A DNA stretch of 64,000 bases from Paraburkholderia xenovorans LB400 (GCF_000013645.1 NC_007951.1:3658001-3722000), one strand, 5' to 3'. Positions 16,365 through 24,328 are shown, numbered from the stretch's first letter. Program-made: numbers and translations. The notes: generated by a model not told the origin, from the letters alone.

Positions 16365-16772
16365 ATGCGCATTGGTCAGTTGGCGCAGTTGGTAGGGGTC
16401 GAAACACAGACGATCCGCTTCTATGAACAGCAGGGCTTGTTGCCGCCGCCTGATCGGCAGGACAACGGTTACCGTGTCTATACCGAGAAGCATGGTGAGG
16501 GGCTGGCCTTCATCCGTCGCTGCAGAATCCTGGGCCTGTCACTGGCTGAGATTCACGAACTACAGAGCTATCAGGACGACCCTCATCAGCCTTGTGCCGC
16601 CGTCAACGCCTTGCTCGATGATCACATCTCTCATGTGCGGTCGCAGATAACCGCTCTGCAAGCGCTTGAGAAACAACTCGTTTCACTGAGAGCGAGTTGC
16701 AACGATGACCGGGAAGTTGAGGCGTGTGGGGTTCTTGCTGGAATTAGCGAAGGAAACATGCACCAGCAGTAG
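16365..16772 (+). CDS. MerR-family metal regulator, CadR/PbrR type (copy 2)
   Basis: 135 residues, identical to the protein at 4,968. Winged HTH at the N-terminus, dimerisation helix, and Cys77, Cys112 and Cys121 as the likely Cd/Pb ligands. The start MRIGQLAQ follows GGGGAGGAGG. It ends 63 bp before the right terminal repeat of the element. Confidence 0.85.
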   Translation: MRIGQLAQLVGVETQTIRFYEQQGLLPPPDRQDNGYRVYTEKHGEGLAFIRRCRILGLSLAEIHELQSYQDDPHQPCAAVNALLDDHISHVRSQITALQALEKQLVSLRASCNDDREVEACGVLAGISEGNMHQQ

Positions 16773-16835
16773 GTGAAGCATCAACCAGATAATCCGATGA
16801 GATGCCGGTCTGTCTCACTCTCATGCAAAGGTAAG

Positions 16836-16859
16836 ATCAACCATTTAATCCGCTTACCC
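16836..16859. repeat. Right terminal repeat of ISPpu12 copy 2
   Basis: Ends CGCTTACCC; identical to 5,439-5,462. The outside flank is CAATTAAG. Confidence 0.85.
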
Positions 16860-17070
16860 CAATTAAGAAAGTACGCGCACGCGCTAAGGCCGGCCGCATG
16901 GCATGTCGCCTGGGGTCTTTCTATTTTCACCAGTTTCGGACTCTGGGGATATCCCTTGGATTTTCGCAATCCGGATTCTGATTCATATACATATTCGCGC
17001 AGCGGATAGCTGAGATGAGCAGGCGTTCCTAGACTCCATTCAACGCAATGTTGAAAAAGGAGACTAAGCC
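16860..17070 (+). promoter_or_regulatory. Leader of the second oxygenase operon with palindromes
   Basis: No gene is seen here. GGGATATCCC at 16,946-16,955 is a perfect 10-bp palindrome. Right after it, GGATT and AATCC (16,958-16,962 and 16,968-16,972) form an inverted repeat with a 5-base gap. These are candidate operators for the oxygenase operon that starts at 17,071. The regulator is not in the window. Confidence 0.4.
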
Positions 17071-18333
17071 ATGTCCGAAATGGTCGCCAAGCCGTCTGCG
17101 CATGCCGAGCGCACAGTGTCTTTTTTACAGCCCAATGGTTCCGAAGTGCCTTTTCGGGTCTTTAGTTCGCAGGAAGTGTATGACCGCGAGCAGGAGCGAA
17201 TCTTTCGCGGTGCGACCTGGTCCTTCCTCGGCTTGGAGGCGGAGATCCCGAACGTGTACGACTTCAAGAGCACTTTCATCGGCGACACGCCGGTAGTCGT
17301 GACGCGCACGCCCGATGGGTTGTCATGCTGGGTCAATCGATGCGCGCACCGCGGCGCGCAGGTCTGCCGCGAGCTGCGTGGCAACGCCCGCTCCCATGCG
17401 TGCGTGTATCACCAGTGGGGCTATTCGGCAAAGGGCGATCTGCTGGGCGTCCCGTTCCGCCGGGGCCAGAATGGAATGGCCGGCATGCCGGCCGACTTCA
17501 AGACCGAAGAGCATGGTCTGCAGCAGGTGCGCGTCGCCAGCTACCGTGGGCTGGTGTTCGGCACCTTTCGCCAAGACACGCCGTCGCTGGAGGACTACAT
17601 CGGTCCGATGATGCGCCCCTGGATTGACCGCATCTTTCACAAGCCGGTGGTCTATCTCGGCTGCACGCGGCAGTATTCCAAATCCAACTGGAAGCTGTAC
17701 CTGGAAAACGTCAAGGATGGCTACCACGCGAGCCTTCTGCATCTGTTTCACACAACCTTCAACATCTACCGCGTGGGGATGAAGGTGCGCCAGATGGCGG
17801 ATGTGGGCGGCCTGCACAGCCTCTTGACCTCGACCAAGCCTGAAGTCGATACCAATACCGCTGCGGCCTACGAGGCCCAGAAGGTGCGCACGATGAACAA
17901 CAAGCTCGTGCTGGAAGACCCAACCCTGCTCGGGCAGATCCAAGAGTACGAAGAAATCACCACCAACAACATCCAGGCCATCTTCCCCCAATTGGTGATC
18001 CAGCAGATCCACAACACGCTGGCGGCGCGCCAGTTGCTCCCCAAGGGTCCGAACAACTTCGAGCTGATCTTTCATTTCTTCGGCTACGAGGACGATACCC
18101 CGGAGTTGCGCGAACTGCGCCTCCTCCAGGCCAACCTCGTCGGTCCCGCAGGCTACATCTCGATGGAGGACACGGAGGCCACAGAACTGGTGCAGCGCGC
18201 CACGCGCATGGATCCGGACAGCCATTCGTACATCGCTATGGCCCAGGACGTTCCAGAGGAGACGGACTCTTCGATCACGGAATACATGATCCGACGCTTC
18301 TGGACCAGCTACCAGGCATTGATGGGGTACTGA
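17071..18333 (+). CDS. Ring-hydroxylating oxygenase, alpha subunit (pair 2)
   Basis: The protein has 420 residues; AAGGAGAC precedes the ATG. Rieske ligands are Cys91-x-His93 and Cys111-x2-His114; the iron site is Asp216, His219 and His224 in KDGYHASLLH. It belongs by eye to the terephthalate/anthranilate (TphA2/AndAc) group and is related to, but clearly diverged from, the pair-1 alpha subunit. The beta gene starts two bases after its stop and the reductase gene follows, so pair 2 is a complete two-component oxygenase. The substrate is unknown, probably an aromatic carboxylate in view of the transporter downstream. Confidence 0.87.
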   Translation: MSEMVAKPSAHAERTVSFLQPNGSEVPFRVFSSQEVYDREQERIFRGATWSFLGLEAEIPNVYDFKSTFIGDTPVVVTRTPDGLSCWVNRCAHRGAQVCRELRGNARSHACVYHQWGYSAKGDLLGVPFRRGQNGMAGMPADFKTEEHGLQQVRVASYRGLVFGTFRQDTPSLEDYIGPMMRPWIDRIFHKPVVYLGCTRQYSKSNWKLYLENVKDGYHASLLHLFHTTFNIYRVGMKVRQMADVGGLHSLLTSTKPEVDTNTAAAYEAQKVRTMNNKLVLEDPTLLGQIQEYEEITTNNIQAIFPQLVIQQIHNTLAARQLLPKGPNNFELIFHFFGYEDDTPELRELRLLQANLVGPAGYISMEDTEATELVQRATRMDPDSHSYIAMAQDVPEETDSSITEYMIRRFWTSYQALMGY

Positions 18334-18335
18334 GC

Positions 18336-18815
18336 ATGGATACGAACAACGCACAACTCTGGACCGAAATCGCAATCTTGCAGCACCAGTACGTGAGCGC
18401 GCTCGACAGCGGAAACCTTGAGGCGTGGCCGCAATTTTTCACAGAGGACTGTCGATACGAAATCATTCCAAAGGAGAACGTGGATGCAGGGCTGCCGGCG
18501 CCGGTCATCTACTGTCGCAATCAGAAGATGCTACGCGACCGGGTGACCTCGCTGCGCAATGCCAACATCTACGAAAGCCACACCTACCGGCACCTGGTTT
18601 CGGGCCTGGTTCTGACGAACGTGGCACAGGACACCGTGCAAACGACGTCAAGTTATGTCGTGGTCATCACCGGCCTGACTGGCGAGTCCTCTATCTATCA
18701 GGCGGGGGCCTACCAAGACGAAGTAGTCAAGGCGAACGGCGTTTGGCGTTATCGCGCCAAGCGTGTGATGTACGACACCTTGCGCGTACAGACTCTGCTG
18801 GCCACTCCGATCTGA
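18336..18815 (+). CDS. Ring-hydroxylating oxygenase, beta subunit (pair 2)
   Basis: The protein has 159 residues of the NTF2-like beta fold, with ITEDCRYEIIP-like FTEDCRYEII, GLPAPVIYCRNQKML, SLRNANIYESHTYRH and the terminal YDTLRVQTLL. It matches the pair-1 beta subunit across the whole length but lacks its N-terminal extension. It starts two bases after alpha, showing tight co-translation. Confidence 0.87.
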   Translation: MDTNNAQLWTEIAILQHQYVSALDSGNLEAWPQFFTEDCRYEIIPKENVDAGLPAPVIYCRNQKMLRDRVTSLRNANIYESHTYRHLVSGLVLTNVAQDTVQTTSSYVVVITGLTGESSIYQAGAYQDEVVKANGVWRYRAKRVMYDTLRVQTLLATPI

Positions 18816-18912
18816 GACTTGGCGGCGATGTTGAGAATGCCGATTTCCGTATGCAACCTCTCAATGCAGGCCGCCACTCAAACGGTGAGGCAATGACTAT
18901 TTTGTGAGAACG

Positions 18913-19890
18913 ATGAATACTGCCTTCCTTCCCGATCCTGCTTCATTGCGTGTTCGTGTCGTGCGCAAAGAGGCTCTAACAAAGGACATTGTCCTGATTG
19001 AGTTGGCCAGTGTGGACGGCCAGCCTCTTCCCACGTTCACCGCGGGGGCACACATCGATGTGCAACTGCCGGGCGGCCTGACGCGCCAATATTCGCTATG
19101 CGACACCGCTGCAGAAACCTACCAGATCGCCGTTCTCAAGGAGCCGCAGGGACGAGGGGGATCGGTGGCGATGCACGACCTTGTGCATGCAGGCAGCGAG
19201 CTCGTTGTCGGCACGCCAAGAAACCTCTTCGAGTTGAGTGCATCAGCCCAGAGCAGTCTCCTGCTTGCAGGAGGAATCGGAATCACGCCATTGCTTTGCA
19301 TGGCGCAATCACTGGCGACTGCCCGCCGGCCGTTTTCTTTGCATTACTGCACTCGCTCTGCCGAAGCGACGGCCTTCCGCGGCGCGCTCGCGGCAGCGCC
19401 TTACGCGGCGCAGGTGCACCACCACTACGATGATGGCACGCCCGAGCAAAAGCTGGATCTGCCTGCTCTGCTGTCCTGCCCTCAGCCTGGGATGCATCTG
19501 TACACCTGCGGGCCATCCGGCTTTATGGATGCGGTCCTCGCAGCGGCGCGGGCCTCGGGCTGGCCCGAGTCTCAGTTGCACTACGAGTTCTTCAAAGCCG
19601 AGCCTCCGCAATCAGAGAACGATGGCAGCTTTGAGGTCCAGGTGGCGAGCACCGGCGAGGTCATCCCTGTAGCCGCCGATGAGACGGTGCTAATGGCTTT
19701 GGCCGCACACGGGATCGAACTGCCCGCCTCGTGCGAACAAGGCGTCTGCGGTACTTGCCTCACGCGTGTACTGGGTGGCGAACCCGATCACCGTGATATG
19801 TACCTCACCCCGGAGGAGCAGGCCCAGAACGACCAGTTCCTACCGTGCTGTTCCAGGTCGAAGTCCGCTCGTCTGGTGCTCGATATCTGA
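18913..19890 (+). CDS. Oxygenase reductase, phthalate dioxygenase reductase/VanB type
   Basis: The protein has 325 residues from ATG 18,913 (a GTG at 18,904 is also possible). Order of parts: FMN domain with RQYSLCD (about 58-64), NAD domain with GGIGITPLL and YTCGPSGFMDAV, then a C-terminal plant-type [2Fe-2S] domain with CEQGVCGTCLTR and a final cysteine. This class IA reductase passes NADH electrons straight to the Rieske centre without a separate ferredoxin. It probably serves pair 2 and perhaps pair 1, which has no reductase of its own. Confidence 0.87.
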   Translation: MNTAFLPDPASLRVRVVRKEALTKDIVLIELASVDGQPLPTFTAGAHIDVQLPGGLTRQYSLCDTAAETYQIAVLKEPQGRGGSVAMHDLVHAGSELVVGTPRNLFELSASAQSSLLLAGGIGITPLLCMAQSLATARRPFSLHYCTRSAEATAFRGALAAAPYAAQVHHHYDDGTPEQKLDLPALLSCPQPGMHLYTCGPSGFMDAVLAAARASGWPESQLHYEFFKAEPPQSENDGSFEVQVASTGEVIPVAADETVLMALAAHGIELPASCEQGVCGTCLTRVLGGEPDHRDMYLTPEEQAQNDQFLPCCSRSKSARLVLDI

Positions 19891-20094
19891 GTTCAGGAGC
19901 AATCGCGTAGCACGTGGCCACTGCCAGGCGATTGCCTTTGATCCAGAGTGTCCTGGTGGATCGAAAACGGAGCCTCGATCCGATATCGCGCGTCTGCGTT
20001 CAGTGCACCCCCAAAAGCAGGGACTGCAACAACGAAGAGGATGGGGTCGAAAAGGTCCTCATGAGCCCACGTAAATTCTTAACCGGAGAATCGG

Positions 20095-21480
20095 ATGCGT
20101 ACGATCAACCTTGCCTCCCTCACCGCGGACGCGAAATTCAACCGATTCCATCTCAGCATATTGCTGTGGTGTGCATTGATTATCGTCATGGACGGCTACG
20201 ACCTTGCCGTCGCCGGAATTGCGCTACCGAGCATCATGCAGGCGATGTCGATCGAGCCGGCGCATGCCGGTTTAATGGTGAGTTCGGCGCTCTTTGGCAT
20301 GTTGTTCGGAAATCTGCTCTTCGGCACGTTGGGTGAGCGCATCGGCCGCCCCAAAGCCATTGCGATCTGCGTGTTTTTGTTCAGCGCGTTCACGGCCGCG
20401 GCCGGCCTGACCAACGACCCCAAGACCTTTGCGCTGGCCCGCTTCGTGGCAGGCCTGGGCATCGGTGGAGTGATGCCCAATGTGATCGCGCAGATGACGG
20501 AGTACTCGCCAAAGCGCATGCGAGCCATGTTGGTCGCGCTGATGTTCAGCGGATATTGTGTTGGTGGGGTGCTGGCGGCAGTGCTTGGAAAATCGCTGAT
20601 TGAGGTCCATGGCTGGCAGTCGGTCTTTCTCTTGGCCGCCGCGCCGATCGTGTTGATCCCGTTCATCCTCCGCAGCATGCCTGAGTCGGTGCCGTTCCTC
20701 ATTCGGAGGAAGGACGCGCGCGCGTTGCAACAGCTCGCCGCGAAAATTGATCCCACGTACACACCCCATCAGGATGACACCTTTGTCGGCATCGGCGCCG
20801 AGCAAGCCGGTGCAACCGCGCCGGTCAGGCAGCTCTTCCAGGACGGTCGCACGCCGAGCACCGTACTGTTTTGGCTGTCATGCGTGATGTGCCTGTTCAT
20901 GGTGTACGCGCTGAGCTCCTGGTTGACCAAGCTGATGGCTTCGGCGGGCTACAGCATCGGCTCAGCCTTGACTTTCGTGATCGTGATGAACCTGGGAGGA
21001 ATTTTGGGCGCGATCGCTGGCGGCTGGCTAGCGGATCGGCTCCACATCAAGTACGTGCTCGCAAGCATGTATCTGATTGCGGCAGGCTCGTTGGCCATGC
21101 TGGGGCAGGAGGTCAGCACTAGCCTGCGTTATGTGCTGATCGGTCTTGCAGGCGGAACGACCATCGGTACGCAGATCGTAGGCTGCGCCTACGTGGGCCA
21201 GTTCTACCCGAACACGATTCGTGCAACCGGGCTGGGATGGTTCCTTGGTGTCGGGCGTGTGGGAGCCATTGTGGCGCCGATCGTGATTGGTGCGCTTGTG
21301 GGCGCCGAATTGCCTCTGGGGCTCAACTTCGTTGCCATCGGCATTCCAGGCTTGCTGGCGGCGATCTTGATCTTCTGCATTGACCATGCGAAGTCGGCAT
21401 CGAATGAAAAGGAGGCGGCCAAGGAATCGTGGGCGACAGGGCGGCCTGCTGCAGGCGTGGTATTGGGCCGCGACTCTTGA
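20095..21480 (+). CDS. MFS aromatic-acid transporter (AAHS family)
   Basis: The protein has 461 residues and about 12 membrane segments; CCGGAGAATCGG precedes the ATG. MDGYDLAVAGIALP in helix 1 and GERIGRPKAI in the 2-3 loop are the family motifs of PcaK/BenK/MhbT-type proton symporters for benzoate-like acids. It follows the oxygenase-reductase operon after 204 bp, suggesting uptake of the oxygenase substrate. The C-terminal tail beyond about 430 is polar and not conserved. Confidence 0.85.
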   Translation: MRTINLASLTADAKFNRFHLSILLWCALIIVMDGYDLAVAGIALPSIMQAMSIEPAHAGLMVSSALFGMLFGNLLFGTLGERIGRPKAIAICVFLFSAFTAAAGLTNDPKTFALARFVAGLGIGGVMPNVIAQMTEYSPKRMRAMLVALMFSGYCVGGVLAAVLGKSLIEVHGWQSVFLLAAAPIVLIPFILRSMPESVPFLIRRKDARALQQLAAKIDPTYTPHQDDTFVGIGAEQAGATAPVRQLFQDGRTPSTVLFWLSCVMCLFMVYALSSWLTKLMASAGYSIGSALTFVIVMNLGGILGAIAGGWLADRLHIKYVLASMYLIAAGSLAMLGQEVSTSLRYVLIGLAGGTTIGTQIVGCAYVGQFYPNTIRATGLGWFLGVGRVGAIVAPIVIGALVGAELPLGLNFVAIGIPGLLAAILIFCIDHAKSASNEKEAAKESWATGRPAAGVVLGRDS

Positions 21481-21541
21481 TCGCTGTGATCTAACGACTC
21501 TTCATAGAACATGCCCCACCACAGCTCCGAAAGAACTCGCC

Positions 21542-21886
21542 ATGAATGCCAATCAGCCAGCATCGCCGGAAGGCGCGCCTAGTATTGCTTCTTTCTTCAT
21601 CGTCATTGCAACCGATCATCCTGGCATGTCTGAAGTGCGTGCGCGGGTACGGCCGTCGCATCGCATTTGGCTGCGCGAGCATCCGGGCCACGCGATCAAT
21701 GTTGTCCATGGGGGGCCGTTGCTGGACACGCAAGGCGCCATGGATGGCACGCTTCTCGTTGTGCAGGCGGCGCATATCGACGACGTGCACGCCTTCGTGG
21801 CCCACGACCCCTACGTACAGGCAGGTCTGTTTGCCGAGCTGTCGGTTCGCACATGGGAATGGACCTTGGGGCGGGGAACCTCATAA
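21542..21886 (+). CDS. YciI-like protein (second copy)
   Basis: The protein has 114 residues. The fold runs from SFFIVIATDHPGM to the conserved HDPYVQAGLFAELSVRTWEW, with RPSHRIWLREHPGHAINV holding the usual Arg/His positions. It is only distantly similar to the protein at 9,071. It follows the transporter by 61 bp and ends the catabolic operon. A dehydrochlorinase or isomerase-like role on a pathway intermediate is possible from the TftG precedent, but not shown. Confidence 0.7.
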   Translation: MNANQPASPEGAPSIASFFIVIATDHPGMSEVRARVRPSHRIWLREHPGHAINVVHGGPLLDTQGAMDGTLLVVQAAHIDDVHAFVAHDPYVQAGLFAELSVRTWEWTLGRGTS

Positions 21887-22094
21887 ATCCTGGGTACAGG
21901 CCTCCTACCCGCCGCTCAAGGAACGGACATCCGGACGCGGAGGCGAAAAACCTTACCGGGAGGAATTGCAGTCGGTCTTGGCCGTCTGGTTGATCAGTTC
22001 GTTGCAATAGCCGCCCACGACGGGATTTAACGCACTCCTAGCGTCTAGGTAAACACGCGTTGCGGCACGCCGTTGGCGTCGAAGTCCTGGCTCG

Positions 22095-24026
22095 TCAGCA
22101 CGGCGCTTCTTCGAGCGCATTCACGTGGCGTTGCAACTGGCGAACGAACTCGGAGAACTGGGGTGTCTCGTCTGTACTGGAGCGCTCGAACTCCTTATAG
22201 GGCGTGACGGCTTGCAATACTTTGCCCACGTTGGTCGGTGTGACGACATCGATGGCTGCACGGTTTCCGAGGTTGGAATGGGGCTTGGTCAACAGACGAT
22301 ACAGCGCCCAAGAATCTACATGCGGGCATTGGTTCATGAGCGCTTGGGCCAGCCGGCGCTTGAGCGGCACCAGTTGCCAGTCGGGAACGCGCTGCCCCCG
22401 GTTGCCCAAGCTGATGGACAGTAGCTTGCCTGCCTTCAGCTCGCGGTTGATCTGGTCTTTGGACTTCCCAGCCAGCTTCCCGAACAGCGCGACCGGCAGA
22501 TTGTTCGGCGACTCGTACATGGCCAGCATTTCCTCACGCTCGCGCTGGATGGCAGAGACCTCCGACTCAGGAGCATGCGCCGGAGGCGGCGGCACCTGCG
22601 ACAGGCGCTGGAACGTGATTCCGCCGCTGTTGGGGGTCACGACGATGGGCGTGGCCGCCACGGGCGGTGAGCCGGAGACACCGGGCTCGGCGACCGTCGG
22701 GGCCACGTCCACCGCTTCCTCCACTTCCGCCATCGCTGGCACCCCGTCGATACGGATGGTCAGGTGCGCGCTCGCAGCTTGCACTTCGCCCTGTTCGAGC
22801 AGGTCCAGGCGATCGGCCCAGTCCTGCATCATGCGGCGACGCGGCTCCACGTACTTGGCGTGGTTGTAGGCCGAACTCACCTTGTTGGGGTCGGAGTGCG
22901 AAAGCTGCGCGTCCACCCAAATCTTCGGGTAGCCGATCTCGTTGAGTGCCGTCGAGATGGTGCCGCGGATGCCGTGCCCGGTCAGGCGCCCCTCGTAGCC
23001 CATGAGCTGCACGGCCTTGTTGAGGGTGTTCTCGCTGATGCGTTTCTTGAGTTCGCTGCGGTGCGACAGCAGGTACTTCTGCGCCGGCCGCATCACGCCC
23101 AGGAGATAGCGCACGATCTCGATGGCCTGCAGGGACAGGGGCACGATGTAGGGCGGCACGTCCTGCGGCCGCTTGCCGGCCTTGCGCATTTCGTCCTGGA
23201 GTTGCTTGACGACCTCCGGCGGGATGATCCAAAAGCCCCGGTCGAGGTCGAACTGCTCGGGTTCGGCCAACCGCAGCTCGCCCGTGCGCACCCCCGTCAG
23301 GAACAGTAGCCGCACGCCAAGCTGGGTCTGCCAGCCCCGGGGGTTGTAGCGTCGCAGCTTCTGAAGGAACTCGGGCAGTTCGGGCAGGTGCAGATAGGGG
23401 TTGTGGGCCACCGGGGGCTTGGGCTCGGCCACCACGTCCAGGTCCGCAGCCGGGTTGACTTCCAGCCCCTCGGCGATGACCAAGGCATAGCGGAACATCT
23501 GGTTGAACCAGGTGCGGACCTTCTCGGCCGTGGTGAACGCCTTGCGCTTCTCGATCGCCGCCAGGACGCCCAGGAGCTGGGGCCGGCGAATGTCATAGAT
23601 GGACATCTTCCCTAGGGTGGGCAGCACGTCCTTGTTGAAGATGCGCAGGATCTGCGAAAGCGTACTCTGGCGGCCTTCCTTGAGTTCCTTGCGGCGATGC
23701 TCGACCCAGGCATCGAAGACGTTCTTGAAGGTGTATTCGCCGGCCAGCTTGGCCGCGTGCCGACGCTGATCGCGTTCGATTTGGGGATCGATCCCCCTGG
23801 CGATCAGGGCCTGGGCCTTGTCCCGCTCGGCGCGGGCCTCGCGCAGGCTGAGGGCAGGATAGCCGCCCAGGGCCATGCGCTTTTGCTTGCCCAGCCAGGA
23901 GTAGCGGAACATCCAAGACTTGCCGCCTGCGGCAGAGACCATCAGGCTCAGGCAGTCGTTGTCGTAGAGGGTGTAGCGTTTGCCGGTGGTCTTGGCCTGC
24001 CGGACGATCAGATCAGAGAGTGCCAT
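22095..24026 (-). CDS. int: ICE tyrosine recombinase, ICEclc IntB13 type
   Basis: The protein has 643 residues from ATG 24,026 (MALSDLIVRQAK, AGGAG seven bases upstream); an ATG at 24,068 would give 657 residues, the size I recall for IntB13. N-terminal DUF4102 arm-binding domain, then the core: VRTGELRL (Arg), HGIRGT (His-Arg), LSHSD (His) and AYNHAKY (Tyr nucleophile). A long C-terminal extension of about 220 residues is typical of the ICEclc branch, not of short P4 integrases. It reads inward from the tRNA-Gly 3' end and marks the ICE boundary. Confidence 0.92.
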   Translation of the reverse strand: MALSDLIVRQAKTTGKRYTLYDNDCLSLMVSAAGGKSWMFRYSWLGKQKRMALGGYPALSLREARAERDKAQALIARGIDPQIERDQRRHAAKLAGEYTFKNVFDAWVEHRRKELKEGRQSTLSQILRIFNKDVLPTLGKMSIYDIRRPQLLGVLAAIEKRKAFTTAEKVRTWFNQMFRYALVIAEGLEVNPAADLDVVAEPKPPVAHNPYLHLPELPEFLQKLRRYNPRGWQTQLGVRLLFLTGVRTGELRLAEPEQFDLDRGFWIIPPEVVKQLQDEMRKAGKRPQDVPPYIVPLSLQAIEIVRYLLGVMRPAQKYLLSHRSELKKRISENTLNKAVQLMGYEGRLTGHGIRGTISTALNEIGYPKIWVDAQLSHSDPNKVSSAYNHAKYVEPRRRMMQDWADRLDLLEQGEVQAASAHLTIRIDGVPAMAEVEEAVDVAPTVAEPGVSGSPPVAATPIVVTPNSGGITFQRLSQVPPPPAHAPESEVSAIQREREEMLAMYESPNNLPVALFGKLAGKSKDQINRELKAGKLLSISLGNRGQRVPDWQLVPLKRRLAQALMNQCPHVDSWALYRLLTKPHSNLGNRAAIDVVTPTNVGKVLQAVTPYKEFERSSTDETPQFSEFVRQLQRHVNALEEAPC

Positions 24027-24035
24027 TTCGAGGCT

Positions 24036-24053
24036 CCTAAGTAATGACTTAGG
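24036..24053 (-). promoter_or_regulatory. Hairpin over the integrase ribosome binding site
   Basis: CCTAAGTAATGACTTAGG is a perfect 7-bp inverted repeat with a 4-base loop. It lies between the two candidate integrase starts and overlaps the AGGAG site of the inner start (plus-strand CTCCT at 24,034-24,038), so an RNA hairpin could hide the site; it could equally be a protein operator. Confidence 0.5.
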
Positions 24054-24184
24054 CCCTATGCTCGTCATGGTTCCCGCTCAGCCCCAGCAACTATCCGGAA
24101 GCCGCCTCACCCGTATTCCTGTGCCTAGATTGGCGCCTAAAAAAGGCTGGCTGTGGGTGGATTTCCGTGGCGCTCGCTGGAATG

Positions 24185-24210
24185 AAAAAAGGGGCCGAAG
24201 CCCCTCTTTT
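24185..24210. terminator. Bidirectional terminator between tRNA-Gly and int
   Basis: GGGGC-CGAA-GCCCC stem-loop flanked by a run of A on the left and TCTTTT on the right, so it can stop transcription both ways. It separates the tRNA transcript from the integrase. Confidence 0.75.
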
Positions 24211-24252
24211 CAACGACTTACAGACGTCAGTAGAAGTCTGTAGATCATAACT

Positions 24253-24270
24253 TGGAGCGGGAGACGAGGC
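24253..24270 (-). other. Probable attR of the ICE in the tRNA-Gly 3' end
   Basis: The 18 bases encode the tRNA 3' end including CCA. ICEclc-type elements recombine at the last 18 bp of tRNA-Gly, and the integrase gene lies here as expected. The matching attL should be at the far end of the ICE, outside the window, so the exact borders are inferred. Confidence 0.65.
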
Positions 24271-24328
24271 TCGAACTCGCGACCTCAACCTTGGCAAGGT
24301 TGCGCTCTACCAACTGAGCTACTCCCGC
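24253..24328 (-). tRNA. tRNA-Gly (anticodon GCC)
   Basis: The minus strand gives a 76-nt cloverleaf: 7-bp acceptor GCGGGAG/CTCCCGC, D arm TAGCTCAGTTGGTAGAGC, anticodon loop TTGCCAA between CAACC and GGTTG, T arm with GTTCGAGCC, and encoded CCA. It is the intact chromosomal gene left after ICE insertion, and its 3' end faces the integrase. Confidence 0.95.

Larger units (their letters stand above)
13488..16859 (-). mobile_element. ISPpu12-like ISL3-family element, copy 2 (complete)
   Basis: The element is 3,372 bp, with 24-bp imperfect inverted repeats at 13,488-13,511 and 16,836-16,859 (three mismatches). It carries tnpA, lspA, an HMA-CDF transporter and a divergent merR, the known ISPpu12 layout. 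The 8-bp flanks, GGATAAAA on the left and CAATTAAG on the right, are not alike, so there is no target duplication around this single copy. This fits its being one end of a larger composite unit with copy 1. Confidence 0.9.

Noticed and set aside
13488..16859. A simple insertion of ISPpu12 with its own target duplication
   Set aside because: The flanking 8-mers are not alike, so a simple single insertion is not supported.
16773..17009. Frame of 78 residues across the right end of ISPpu12
   Set aside because: It starts inside the terminal repeat of the element and reads through unrelated flank; it has no ribosome site or family pattern.
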